Positions 17,699 to 26,912 of a stretch of DNA of 64,000 nt are shown here, piece after piece (the stretch's first letter is position 1; the number at the start of each line of letters is the position of its first letter). The notes beneath the pieces were generated by a model. The model was not told the origin of the DNA and made no database searches. It saw nothing but the letters and a program-made list of their open reading frames with translations. A program made the position numbers and the translations under genes. The DNA comes from Seribacter sp963934295 (GTDB taxonomy: Bacteria > Verrucomicrobiota > Verrucomicrobiia > Opitutales > Seribacteraceae), in the NCBI GenBank assembly GCA_963934295.1, contig CAWVXY010000013.1, positions 13,132-77,131 on the forward strand, given 5' to 3'.

Positions 17699-18117
17699 AA
17701 GTGTACTTCGCAGGCTCAATCCGGGGAGGCCGGGAAGATCAGCAAAAGTATTTAGAATTAATCGATTTCATCTCGACCAAAGCAGAAGTTCTTACTGAAC
17801 ATGTCGGGTCCCACTCAATTGGAAAAATCGGAGAGGATGCTCTCGATGACATTGCAATCTACAAGCGTGACATGGAATGGCTCGAGGAAGCCGATGCCGT
17901 GATTGCTGAAGTCACCACCCCTTCCCTTGGAGTTGGCTATGAATTAGGAGTAGCCGAAAAACTTAACAAACCCACCCTTTGCCTTTTCAATGAAGGCAAG
18001 AAGGATCAAACATTATCCGCAATGTTGACGGGCAATTCAAATTTTCAAAACTACCACTACCAATCTTTATCCCAGGCTAAACAAAAAATAACCGATTTTT
18101 TAAGCCTGGGTCTTTAG
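17695..18117 (+). CDS. 2'-deoxynucleoside 5'-phosphate N-hydrolase-like protein (DNPH1/nucleoside deoxyribosyltransferase family)
   Basis: A 140-residue cytoplasmic protein. It starts with the family signature MKVYFAGSIRGGRED, contains YKRDMEWLEEADAVIAEVT near residues 60-80 and SLGVGYELGVAEKL near 85-98. The Glu of GYELG is the expected catalytic nucleophile. Members hydrolyse deoxynucleoside monophosphates to base and deoxyribose phosphate, clearing modified nucleotides. GTG at 17695 overlaps the upstream stop codon by four bases, so it is translated with the DUF1501 gene, an unexpected companion for a nucleotide enzyme. Its 3' end overlaps the convergent AraC-type gene by 18 bases. Confidence 0.85.
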   Translation: MKVYFAGSIRGGREDQQKYLELIDFISTKAEVLTEHVGSHSIGKIGEDALDDIAIYKRDMEWLEEADAVIAEVTTPSLGVGYELGVAEKLNKPTLCLFNEGKKDQTLSAMLTGNSNFQNYHYQSLSQAKQKITDFLSLGL

Positions 18118-19014
18118 CTTTTTTAGAAACTCACCGGGACTCACTCCGGTCACCCGTTTAAAAACAGTCGAAAAATACTGACTGGATGAAAAACCCAGGC
18201 GATGGGATACTTCTTTAATATGCCATGAACCCTGACTCAGTAATTGCTCGGCCTCGCGAACACGCTGACGATTAATAAAATCCAAGGGAGAATATCCGAC
18301 CTGCTGACGAAAAATTTTACGAAACGCAGTCTCTGAAATACTCATTGATTTTGCAAGCTGTTCAATCGTGGGTGGACTATCCAAATTCTGAGTAATTTCT
18401 TTTATGCAATTCTGTATACCCTCTGAAATATCCGATTGGCCCAAATTCCCACCCTCCGCCGTATAATCCCGGATTACTCTGACAAGTAAGTGATGAAGAA
18501 GAGCTCGACAAACCAGGCGTGAATGTTCGCTCGGAGCCCGGTGTTCGTCTACTATATCCTGAAACTGCCCCCCTATTTTACGAGAAACAGGGAATGCCCT
18601 AATTTCAAAACTATCCAAAGCGGACTTTATTTTTTGGGTCTGCTTCAAATCAATGCCAGGTAAAGCACTCTCTTCATTCAATGCTATCCGTAGCCAAAAA
18701 TGTTCACAGGGCTCAAGGGCACCAGTACGGCTTCCGTGACGTTCGCCTGGACGAATAACCAACATGGTACCCGCCCGCAAAATATAATTACTTTCCTCCA
18801 CCCACCAATTCACTTCCCCATTTACAATATAATGGATCTCATACTCGCAGGGATGTGCATCCTCCTCCAGCGCTTGATCAAAAGCCTTACTAAAGTGAAG
18901 CCAACCGAGAATAGCCAATTCAGGAAGGAGCAAACTATTTTTTTCAAAGGTAATATGCTGCCGCCCAGGTTCTGGTCTAAAATCTCTCCACACATCTGAC
19001 TTATTACCCGACAT
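18100..19014 (-). CDS. AraC-family transcriptional regulator
   Basis: About 304 residues from the internal ATG at 19014 (MSGNKSDVW); an alternative ATG at 19074 would add a hydrophobic 20-residue stretch that fits the family poorly. The N-terminal cupin-like sensor (about 30-165) shows YEIHYIVNGEVNWWVEE and VIRPGERHGS. Two helix-turn-helix motifs follow at about 205-300 (QLAKSMSISETAFRKIFRQQ; HRLGFSSSQYFSTVFKRV, then VSPGEFLKKL). The gene is divergent from the eight-gene operon starting at 19183, with which it shares a short intergenic region, so it is the likely local activator of that operon in response to a sugar (inference). Confidence 0.87.
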   Translation of the reverse strand: MSGNKSDVWRDFRPEPGRQHITFEKNSLLLPELAILGWLHFSKAFDQALEEDAHPCEYEIHYIVNGEVNWWVEESNYILRAGTMLVIRPGERHGSRTGALEPCEHFWLRIALNEESALPGIDLKQTQKIKSALDSFEIRAFPVSRKIGGQFQDIVDEHRAPSEHSRLVCRALLHHLLVRVIRDYTAEGGNLGQSDISEGIQNCIKEITQNLDSPPTIEQLAKSMSISETAFRKIFRQQVGYSPLDFINRQRVREAEQLLSQGSWHIKEVSHRLGFSSSQYFSTVFKRVTGVSPGEFLKKLKTQA

Positions 19015-19131
19015 GAAATAAAGAATGATTCCGAAAAAGAGAAAGTCAACAACTTGTATAAATTTCGAAACCATTGATATTCAAAACTAAATTCGCTTTT
19101 CCTTAGCACTTAATTAGAAAATAATGAAACT

Positions 19132-19160
19132 TTGATTCCTACAGTTTAGCTATGTATAAA
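19132..19160 (+). promoter_or_regulatory. Promoter of the ThuA/GH130/sulfatase operon
   Basis: TTGATT (19132-19137), a 17-base spacer and TATAAA (19155-19160) form a good sigma-70-type promoter on the plus strand. Transcription would begin near 19167, giving a leader of roughly 16 bases before the ATG at 19183, with no clear Shine-Dalgarno. The AraC-type regulator probably binds between this site and its own gene. Confidence 0.55.
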
Positions 19161-19182
19161 TTTCGATTAATCTAGTTAGCTT

Positions 19183-22100
19183 ATGAAATACCCATTCAAT
19201 ACCATTAAAGTTATTTTATTCTACACCTCGCTAATTCTATTTACCTGTGTAAGTGTAAGCCTGACTGCGGCTAAAAAAGCAACCCCTGAGGAGATTCAGA
19301 AAATTACCGAAGCTATTCCCGCAACTATCCAATCTGCAAAGAAATACAAGGTTTTGGTTTTCTCCAAAGCGTTTACTTATTACCACAGCTCAATCGCTGT
19401 AGCAAAAGAGATGGCCCGACAAATGGGTGAAAAAACCGGTCTCTTTGAAGCTGATTTCACAGATGACCCCAAGGATCTCAGTGCTGAGAACCTGAAAAAT
19501 TACGACACAGTCTACTTGAATAATTCAACCAGTATTGAAAGAGGCCTGACCACTGAAAAAATGCGGAATGAATTTATTGAATATGTAAGAAACGGCGGTG
19601 GTTTGGTTGCTATTCATGCGGCCACGGATGGCGGATGGCCCGGATATACTGAAATGGTGGGAGGGAATTTCAATGGGCATCCATGGGGGCATCAAGGCAC
19701 TTACTGTATCTGCAATGAGGATCCAAAGCATCCCATTGTGAATGGAATCTTCGATGGTAAACAGAGCTTTAATCTCAATGATGAGTTGTATCAATACAAA
19801 GACTTCGATCGAAAAAAAGTGAGGGTATTACTTTCTGTCGATATGTCGAAGTTTGAAAATCATCGGGGTGGACGAAAGAGGGAGGACAATGACTACGCAA
19901 TGGCCTGGGTCAAAGAATTTGGTAAGGGTCGAGTCTTTGTATCCAGTCCGGGTCACAATCATCACATCTATTGGAACAAGGATATCCTTAAGATGTGGTA
20001 TCAGGGTTTTCGATTTGTTCTCGGGGAACTTGATGCGGAGACTGAATCTATCCAAAAGCCAAGTTATGCCCTACCGCCTAAAGAGGGAGAACAGGCCCCC
20101 ATCGTTCGTTTCAAAACCCCGAAAGAGAGCCTGGAATCGTTCAAGGTCCAACCGGGATATTCCCTTGAGCTCGTGGCGGACAATCCCATGGTCACCGAAC
20201 CAACCGTCTGTGTATGGGATGGAAATGGGAGAATGTATGTGGCCGAGTGGCGCACCTACATGCAGGACATAAATGGTACCGGTACCAATGATCCGGTCAG
20301 CCAGGTCGTTCGTCTTGAGGACAAAAATGGGGATGGGGTGATGGATCACAAAACGGTCTTCGCAAAAGACCTGCTCCTCCCGCGAATGATCCTGCCACTG
20401 CTCGATTCTGTTCTTATCGCGGAGTCCAACACCAATGATATTTTTGAATACTTCGACCGTGACAATGACGGAGTCGCTGAGGAGAAAAAGATTTGGTTCG
20501 AGGGTGGAAAACGCGGTGGTAATGTCGAACACCAACCCTCAGGATTAATTTGGAGTATGGACAATTGGCTCTACCTGACATACAGCGACTACCGACTTCG
20601 TTTGCGTGATGGTAAAGTAATTAAGGGCGAGACCAAGGGAAACCGGGGCCAATGGGGATTGACTCAGGATAATGCCGGAAAAGTCATGTATGTGGATGCC
20701 GGTGCCGGCATTGGACCCGTCCATCCACTATTTCCAAATATTTACACAAAATGGCACCCCACATGGGTTATGGCGGAAGGTTTCAGGGAGGTCTTTGCCA
20801 TTGATAACATTGCGGATTCGCAGGGCGGATTTGGTAGCATGCGGGCCAATAACTCTGCCAAGAGTTTCACCGCAACCTGTGGACAGGCCATCTTCCGGGG
20901 GGATCGTTTGCCCAAGGATTTAATTGGTAACTTATTCTTTCATGAACCAGTTGGACGCCTGACCCGGCGGGCAAAAATCAAAACGGACTCCATGGGTCGG
21001 CGCGTGCTTCATAATGCTTATATAGAAGACGAATTTGTAACCAGTTCGGATGCCAATTTCAGACCGGTTAATTCGGCAACTGGACCGGACGGTACTCTCT
21101 ATATCGTCGATATGCACCGCGGAGTGGTACAGGAATCTGCCTGGGTTCCGAAGGGTTCCTTCATTCACTCCTCCATTAAGCACTATGGTCTCGATCAAAA
21201 TGTACAACGCGGACGAATTTATCGGGTCCGTCACTCTGGCTTCACACCCGGAGCGCGTCCCAACATGCTCAACGAATCATCCAGTGAACTGGTTCGCCAT
21301 CTTTCCCACCCGAACGGATGGTGGCGGGATGAGGCTCAGAAATTAATCATTATCAAGGGAGACCAGACTGTGCTTCCCGCACTGCGCCAACTGGTGAAAA
21401 GCTCTGCAAACCCACTTGCCCGACTGCATGCACTCTGGACAATAGAGGGATTAAATGCAATTGACTTGGATTTTCTTAAAACCGTTTATCAGGATAATGA
21501 TCCGACAATTCGGGCGGCAGCCATTCGGATTACTGAACCATTCTTTCATCAAGAAATAAGTACCATTTCCGCCCTTCAATCTTTGGTAAGTGATCCACAT
21601 CACGATGTTGCTATTCAACTTTTACTCTCTGCCTCTACCAAAGTTACTCCTGAAACTCGGGCACTGGCTGGTTCCGTTTTGGCAGAAAATCCATCCAATA
21701 CATACCTCAAGGAAATTGATGATGAATTGAATAAGGATTATTTTGCGGAAGTGGCACGGCAAAAAGAATTAGCCCAGTTAGAGGCGGAAGAAGTGGCCTT
21801 ACTCAATGCAGGCAAAAAACATTTCGAAGCACTTTGTGCCACCTGCCATGCCCCGGATGGAACTGGAGTCAAGACTCCAGAAGGCAAAATGAAAATGGCT
21901 CCCTCTTTCGTTAACAATCCCACCGTGATCGGCTCCAAAGATGTGCTTGCAAAAGTCGCTCTCCAAGGAATTTCCGGACCTTTACGCGGAAAATCTTATA
22001 TGGGTGGGTTCATGATGCCTTTGAAGACAAACGACGATCAATACATCGCTTCCGTGTTAACTTACATACGCAACAGCTTTGGTAATAAAGCAGGAATGAT

Positions 22101-23025
22101 TAAAACGGAGGAGGTTGCACAAGCTCGTGAGGAAACCGCGAGTATGACTCAAGCCTACACGGAGGCCTCTCTCCGTGAAATTCTGCTCAATTCAGGGAGC
22201 GAAATCAAACTTTGGAAACTTTCGGCAAGCCATGGACAAAAGCATCTGCAATTCCTCCAGGATAAGGATGAAAAGACGACCTTTGCGACCAAGGCGGCCT
22301 TGAAAGTAGGCACTTGGATCGAGGCCGACTTCCCTCATCAGAGGAATGTATTCAAAATCATTCTCACTGCCAAAGGTGGGGATTACCCGGGTATGTTAAA
22401 AGTGGAAACATCCGAGAACGGAGATTCCTGGGTTACAGTCGCAGATCAGGTTAAGGGATCCCAGGTTACTACGATTCCATTCGATATGGTGGTGGCTAAA
22501 AAAGTTCGGATCACCAGCCTGGAGGAAAAAAATAGTTGGTGGCAATTGTACAAACTCGAAATAATTGGTCCGGGCATGGGTGATGTGGATCAGTACAAAC
22601 CTTCCAACCGTCATTACCTCCAACTTAGTGACGCAAAAAAAGTCCAAGTTGGCTGGAGCACCGCGAAACAGAATCGATCTGTGACAGGAGGAGAGCTAAA
22701 AGTGGCAGGCCAAAAGTTTACCCATGGGATAGGCACTCATGCACACAGCGAAATCACCTATGATCTGAATGGAAAAGGGTATCGACGATTTTATAGCATG
22801 GTGGGACACAATGACGGTGGACGGGATACCTACCTGACTTTTGAGGTTCATGTGGACAACAAAAAAGTTTTTGACAGTGGAAATATGACAAAAGGAGAAC
22901 CTGCCAAGGCATTGGATATTTCCGTTCAAGGAGCAAACGAACTCAAGCTGGTAGTTACCAATGGTCAAGATGGGAAACCAGAAGGTGACCACGCGGACTG
23001 GGGCTATGCTTTCCTTGTGAAATGA
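19183..23025 (+). CDS. ThuA - PVC heme-binding - cytochrome c - discoidin - NPCBM multidomain protein
   Basis: A 1280-residue exported protein, first in its operon. Domains in order: signal peptide (about 1-30); ThuA-like glutamine-amidotransferase-fold domain (about 50-285; KVLVFSKAFTYYHSS, GGGLVAIHAATDGG, SSPGHNHHIYW); PVC-type beta-propeller dehydrogenase domain (about 310-700; MYVAEWRTYMQDINGTGTND, YIVDMHRGVVQ); HEAT-like part (about 705-850); cytochrome c domain with CATCHAPDGTG near 885; F5/8 type C-like beta-sandwich (about 1005-1125); NPCBM carbohydrate-binding domain (about 1130-1280; HGIGTHAHSEITYDLNG). ThuA members take part in disaccharide utilisation, including 3-keto sugar metabolism. 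The fusion points to a surface or periplasmic enzyme that binds glycan and oxidises it (inference). Confidence 0.85.
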   Translation: MKYPFNTIKVILFYTSLILFTCVSVSLTAAKKATPEEIQKITEAIPATIQSAKKYKVLVFSKAFTYYHSSIAVAKEMARQMGEKTGLFEADFTDDPKDLSAENLKNYDTVYLNNSTSIERGLTTEKMRNEFIEYVRNGGGLVAIHAATDGGWPGYTEMVGGNFNGHPWGHQGTYCICNEDPKHPIVNGIFDGKQSFNLNDELYQYKDFDRKKVRVLLSVDMSKFENHRGGRKREDNDYAMAWVKEFGKGRVFVSSPGHNHHIYWNKDILKMWYQGFRFVLGELDAETESIQKPSYALPPKEGEQAPIVRFKTPKESLESFKVQPGYSLELVADNPMVTEPTVCVWDGNGRMYVAEWRTYMQDINGTGTNDPVSQVVRLEDKNGDGVMDHKTVFAKDLLLPRMILPLLDSVLIAESNTNDIFEYFDRDNDGVAEEKKIWFEGGKRGGNVEHQPSGLIWSMDNWLYLTYSDYRLRLRDGKVIKGETKGNRGQWGLTQDNAGKVMYVDAGAGIGPVHPLFPNIYTKWHPTWVMAEGFREVFAIDNIADSQGGFGSMRANNSAKSFTATCGQAIFRGDRLPKDLIGNLFFHEPVGRLTRRAKIKTDSMGRRVLHNAYIEDEFVTSSDANFRPVNSATGPDGTLYIVDMHRGVVQESAWVPKGSFIHSSIKHYGLDQNVQRGRIYRVRHSGFTPGARPNMLNESSSELVRHLSHPNGWWRDEAQKLIIIKGDQTVLPALRQLVKSSANPLARLHALWTIEGLNAIDLDFLKTVYQDNDPTIRAAAIRITEPFFHQEISTISALQSLVSDPHHDVAIQLLLSASTKVTPETRALAGSVLAENPSNTYLKEIDDELNKDYFAEVARQKELAQLEAEEVALLNAGKKHFEALCATCHAPDGTGVKTPEGKMKMAPSFVNNPTVIGSKDVLAKVALQGISGPLRGKSYMGGFMMPLKTNDDQYIASVLTYIRNSFGNKAGMIKTEEVAQAREETASMTQAYTEASLREILLNSGSEIKLWKLSASHGQKHLQFLQDKDEKTTFATKAALKVGTWIEADFPHQRNVFKIILTAKGGDYPGMLKVETSENGDSWVTVADQVKGSQVTTIPFDMVVAKKVRITSLEEKNSWWQLYKLEIIGPGMGDVDQYKPSNRHYLQLSDAKKVQVGWSTAKQNRSVTGGELKVAGQKFTHGIGTHAHSEITYDLNGKGYRRFYSMVGHNDGGRDTYLTFEVHVDNKKVFDSGNMTKGEPAKALDISVQGANELKLVVTNGQDGKPEGDHADWGYAFLVK

Positions 23026-23029
23026 TTTG

Positions 23030-24070
23030 ATGACAGACCTTGCCCAACGCAGCCCTCTTAATCCGTTAATTACTCCTTCTCAGGTTAACTCATACCATCC
23101 TGATACGGAAGTAGAATGCCTATTGAATCCGGGTGTTTTTCAATTCCGGGAAATGACCTGGTTAGTTGTCCGGGTCGCTGAACGGCCTGAACAAAAAGAA
23201 GGAGAAATTTCGTTTCCGATCATTAAAAACGGATCGGTAGAAATTGTATCCTTTCGATTAGATGATCCGTTATTGGATATAAGTGACCCAAGGGAACCCC
23301 TTTATAATGGTGTAACCTACCTATCAACCCTTTCACACTTAAGATTATTCAACAGCGAAGACGGGGTTCATTTTAAAGATGCGGGTTGGCCTAACTTATT
23401 TGGAAAAAGTGATTTGGAAAGCTACGGAATAGAAGACTGTAGGGTTGCTTCGATGAAGGATGGTTCTTTTCTACTTACTTATACCGCCACTTCCGAAAAT
23501 GGATACGGTGTTGGGTTGCGCCGAACCTACGATTGGAAAACACATGAAGAATTTGGGATGATACTTCCCCCTGCCAACAAAGACTGTGCAATCTTCGAAA
23601 AGAAAATTAAGGGGGAATACTTTTGTTTTCACAGACCAAGCGGAGTGGGCCTAGGTGGTCACTATATTTGGCTGGCATCCTCTCCGGATTTATTCCATTG
23701 GGGGAACCATACATGCCTCGCAAAAACTCGCGAAGGGATGTGGGATTGTTCTCGAATTGGTGCGGGAGCGGCCCCGATAAAGACCGAGCGGGGATGGTTG
23801 GCAATTTATCATGGGGCAGACCATCAAAACAGATACTGTCTGGGAGCTATATTACTTGATAAAAACAATCCAAGTAAAGTAGTAGGAAGGAGCAAAAAAC
23901 CGATTATGGAACCCACTGCCGACTACGAAAAAGAAGGCTTTTTTGGAAATGTTGTCTTTACAAATGGCCACATTGTGAAAGACGATCAACTTATTCTTTA
24001 TTATGGTGCTTCCGACAGTGTAATTTGTTCCGCAGAATTTTCCATTTCGGAAATACTTAAAACCTTATGA
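23030..24070 (+). CDS. GH130-family glycoside phosphorylase/hydrolase
   Basis: A 346-residue five-bladed propeller protein without a signal peptide. GH130 landmarks: NPGVF near residue 33, YGIEDCRV at 132-139 with Asp136 as the expected general acid, SRIGAGAAPIKTERGWLAIY, the DKNNPSKVVGRSKKPIMEP segment, GFFGNVVFTNG and the C-terminal LILYYGASDSVI. GH130 enzymes act on beta-mannosides, mostly by phosphorolysis to mannose 1-phosphate. ATG at 23030 was chosen over the TTG one codon upstream. It lies 4 bases after the stop of the ThuA fusion and overlaps the next gene by four bases (ATGA). Confidence 0.87.
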   Translation: MTDLAQRSPLNPLITPSQVNSYHPDTEVECLLNPGVFQFREMTWLVVRVAERPEQKEGEISFPIIKNGSVEIVSFRLDDPLLDISDPREPLYNGVTYLSTLSHLRLFNSEDGVHFKDAGWPNLFGKSDLESYGIEDCRVASMKDGSFLLTYTATSENGYGVGLRRTYDWKTHEEFGMILPPANKDCAIFEKKIKGEYFCFHRPSGVGLGGHYIWLASSPDLFHWGNHTCLAKTREGMWDCSRIGAGAAPIKTERGWLAIYHGADHQNRYCLGAILLDKNNPSKVVGRSKKPIMEPTADYEKEGFFGNVVFTNGHIVKDDQLILYYGASDSVICSAEFSISEILKTL

Positions 24071-24933
24071 TATCCGAAAAGATAATTTTTGAAGGCTTCC
24101 CCGATCATGACATATATAATATTACTGCCCCTTTTCATTGGATGGGACGAGATGTAATCGCTGGACGGGTTGAAAAAAGAACCGAAGAACTCTCTCAAAT
24201 TGTATTATTCGAAAAATCTGCCAACGGTTGGACTCCAGTTCCCAATGCGCCGGTTTTTTCTGGACTGCAGGATCCTTGTGTTACCCGGATAAATGGAAAG
24301 CTATTGCTTGGCGGGGTACGCTTCCCCGTGATCATCGGCGATTATCAAAATGCCTGGCAGATGGAATTCTTCATCGAGAATGAGGGAGGCAAGTTTGAAA
24401 AGGTTCTGACCGGACCACCCAAGATGAAAGATGTTCGCTTCCTTCAACTTCCGGATCACCGAATATTTGTCTTAACCAGACCACAAGGAGAGAAAGGGGG
24501 TCGGGGGAAAATTGGATTTTGCATTGTGGATTCCCTCGCAGACGCAACCCACGATGTAATTGATCAGGCTCCCCTTTTTGATCACTGTGCGGAAAAATTA
24601 TGGGTCGGGGCAAATGAGGCTCATAATCTAAAAAACGGCAGGATTGGTGTACTGGGTCACATTGCCGAATTTGACGAAGATCAAAATCGACACTACTACG
24701 CGATGGCATTCGCAATTGATCCAGAAAAAGGAACCTCTACTAAGCCTGAAATTATTGCCAGGCGTTGTGATTTTCCGGAGGGAGAATCTAAGCGCGAAGA
24801 TCTTGAGGATGTCATCTTCTCCGGAGGGATCCAACGGCAAGAAAATGGAAAAGCCCTTCTCTTTGCAGGTCTAAGTGATGCAGAGGCAGGTTTCATCGAA
24901 TTACCCGATCCTTTCCTTCCATACGAAAACTGA
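24067..24933 (+). CDS. DUF1861 (MTP-1/GT108-like) protein
   Basis: A 288-residue cytoplasmic protein with the DUF1861 pattern: YNITAPFHW near residue 18, an LQDPCVTRINGKLLLGGV motif near 74-91, WVGANEAHNLKNGRIGVLGH near 180 and LEDVIFSGGIQR near 254. The family is related to GH130 propellers and includes the Leishmania mannosyltransferase/phosphorylases of family GT108, which make and degrade beta-1,2-mannan. I therefore expect phosphorylase or transferase activity on mannosides. It is translationally coupled to the GH130 gene (ATGA overlap); the two may act in series on the same oligosaccharide (inference). Confidence 0.78.
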   Translation: MISEKIIFEGFPDHDIYNITAPFHWMGRDVIAGRVEKRTEELSQIVLFEKSANGWTPVPNAPVFSGLQDPCVTRINGKLLLGGVRFPVIIGDYQNAWQMEFFIENEGGKFEKVLTGPPKMKDVRFLQLPDHRIFVLTRPQGEKGGRGKIGFCIVDSLADATHDVIDQAPLFDHCAEKLWVGANEAHNLKNGRIGVLGHIAEFDEDQNRHYYAMAFAIDPEKGTSTKPEIIARRCDFPEGESKREDLEDVIFSGGIQRQENGKALLFAGLSDAEAGFIELPDPFLPYEN

Positions 24934-24934
24934 G

Positions 24935-26908
24935 GTGCGCCTGCTTCTGCTCATAAGTTTATTTTTCGGTTGCTTGGGCCAAGCTCAAAACTTGCCAAGT
25001 ATTGCGAAATTCCCAGACTTTCCTCCTGATTATTCTTTACGGGATTGGAAAAAAACTGCCCTTGATTACGATGCCCTGGTCTTTGATCAGAACCGGACCG
25101 GAAAATTCCTTCCCCTTATTTGGATGGACGATTCGAAAAAGGTAAACCCAGCCAATGGTTTTGGCCTTCCCACTTATGTTGGGGATTCACGGCAAAACCC
25201 GAAAACCGCTTTACATGAAGCAATCACCGGTATGGCATCGGTCCTGAATGGCACCTTACTTGGAGAAGACAAGTCAACGTATATTCCCATGCTTGCCACC
25301 CATTTTCACCAAAAGAATGGAATTGGACTGTACCTTAATCAGGTGGGCACAAGAGGGGATAGTTTCTGGTATGATCTTTTGCCCAGTCTATTATTCGTTC
25401 ATCTTTACCATCACTACCCACAAACATCGATTCTAGCAGAACAGTTCCATTCAACTATTAGTACATGGGAGCAGATTGCCGGGCAACTGGGTAACAATTT
25501 TGATCATACTGGATATGATTTTCACACGAAACTACCGGTAAACCGGGGATGGTCGGAAGCAGATATCGTGGCAGGTCTGGCTTGCTTACAATATATTGGA
25601 TGGAAGAAAACGCGGAACCAATCCTTTTTGGAGATGAGTAAAAAATGCCTTAATTGGATGGACCGGAGAAAAACCAATCCTTACTACGAATGTCTTGCCC
25701 CCTATGGTGCTTATGTATCCGCACTTTATAATGCAGAACGGAACGGTACTCACCAGACAACAAAATTCATTGAATGGGTCCTCGCTGGAGATAATCCTAG
25801 AAAATGGGGTGCGATGTTTGAATCATGGAACGGAATCCCGGTTCATGGTCTAATTGGCAGTGTATATCCAAATTATGAATATGCCTTTGCCATGAACACT
25901 TTCCAGGCAGTTGGCATCATGGCACCCATTGCACGCTATGAAGACAAGTTTGCCCGGGATTTAGCCAAGTGGATTCTAAATGTTTCTTCCAATAGTCGAT
26001 ACTTTTACCCAGATGCATGGTCCCCTGAACAGCAGACCAGTTACAAATGGGCCCAAGAACATAATCCCACCTTTTGCATTCCCTACGAAGGAATTAGAAA
26101 ACAGGGAACCATCCGAAATTATCCCGAAGTAGACCGTATGAAATTGGGGACTCTCAAATTGGGAGAATCAACCAACCCCGATAAAGACATGCTCCTGACC
26201 GCAAACCATGAGGGTGAAGTTCACTACGAGGGAGAGATTAACTTACCCACCGGAATGGTTCATTCCCTGATTGCAGTGATCAGACATAGAAAAATCGAGA
26301 AGGAAATTCAAGTCTTCATCCAAGGAAACCCCACCAATCAGATCAATTATCTCGCCCAAAAATCGGATCACCAAAAGCTTTCCTTCAAGGGGAAAGGAAT
26401 GATTGAAGTGGTGGTGAGGGCAAAAGGACTACAACCCGGTGAAGTAATTCAGGTCCAGGATCTGGTGGTGGAAACCAGGTTACCCAATCCGCCCCATGTC
26501 GGTGGAGATGCCACTATTCATGGGTGGGGTGAGACTGACCTCGGACTCTATGGTGGATCCAATGTCGGCTACCTTGCCGCATTGATTGAACCGACCAATA
26601 TTGAAGGGATTCTTGCGATTGACCCCGTGGCAACCGATATCATAAACCCAGACGCATTTCCCACTCGTCTATTCTATAATCCATTCCCTAAAGCAAAAAC
26701 CATTCATTGGAATTGTGGAAAACATCCGGTACGGGTGTACGACGCACTTAGCAATAAAACCATTTATTCATCCGTTCACGGTTCACAGAACTTTGAAATT
26801 CCTGCCAAACAAGCAATCATGCTTGTCTCCACCCCAGCGGATAAACCCTTGGAAAGAATCAAAGGTCAGCTAATTTGCGAGAATATCGTGGTCGACTTCC
26901 AACTCTAA
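24935..26908 (+). CDS. Large secreted protein of unrecognised family, possible (alpha/alpha)-barrel glycan enzyme
   Basis: About 657 residues. I chose GTG 24935, one base after the upstream stop, because it gives a clean signal peptide (VRLLLLISLFFGCLGQAQ); an ATG at 24875 is also in frame but would overlap the DUF1861 gene by 59 bases and bury the signal. I do not recognise the family. The first 400 residues are rich in Trp, Tyr and helix patterns (WYDLLPSLLFVHLYHHYP, WSEADIVAGLACLQYIGW, YYECLAPYGAYVSALYNAE, YEYAFAMNTFQAVGIMAP), reminiscent of alpha/alpha-toroid glycoside hydrolases and lyases. The last 250 are beta-rich. Position between two mannoside enzymes and a symporter suggests a role on the operon's glycan. 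Function unknown. Confidence 0.75.
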   Translation: MRLLLLISLFFGCLGQAQNLPSIAKFPDFPPDYSLRDWKKTALDYDALVFDQNRTGKFLPLIWMDDSKKVNPANGFGLPTYVGDSRQNPKTALHEAITGMASVLNGTLLGEDKSTYIPMLATHFHQKNGIGLYLNQVGTRGDSFWYDLLPSLLFVHLYHHYPQTSILAEQFHSTISTWEQIAGQLGNNFDHTGYDFHTKLPVNRGWSEADIVAGLACLQYIGWKKTRNQSFLEMSKKCLNWMDRRKTNPYYECLAPYGAYVSALYNAERNGTHQTTKFIEWVLAGDNPRKWGAMFESWNGIPVHGLIGSVYPNYEYAFAMNTFQAVGIMAPIARYEDKFARDLAKWILNVSSNSRYFYPDAWSPEQQTSYKWAQEHNPTFCIPYEGIRKQGTIRNYPEVDRMKLGTLKLGESTNPDKDMLLTANHEGEVHYEGEINLPTGMVHSLIAVIRHRKIEKEIQVFIQGNPTNQINYLAQKSDHQKLSFKGKGMIEVVVRAKGLQPGEVIQVQDLVVETRLPNPPHVGGDATIHGWGETDLGLYGGSNVGYLAALIEPTNIEGILAIDPVATDIINPDAFPTRLFYNPFPKAKTIHWNCGKHPVRVYDALSNKTIYSSVHGSQNFEIPAKQAIMLVSTPADKPLERIKGQLICENIVVDFQL

Positions 26909-26912
26909 TTCT

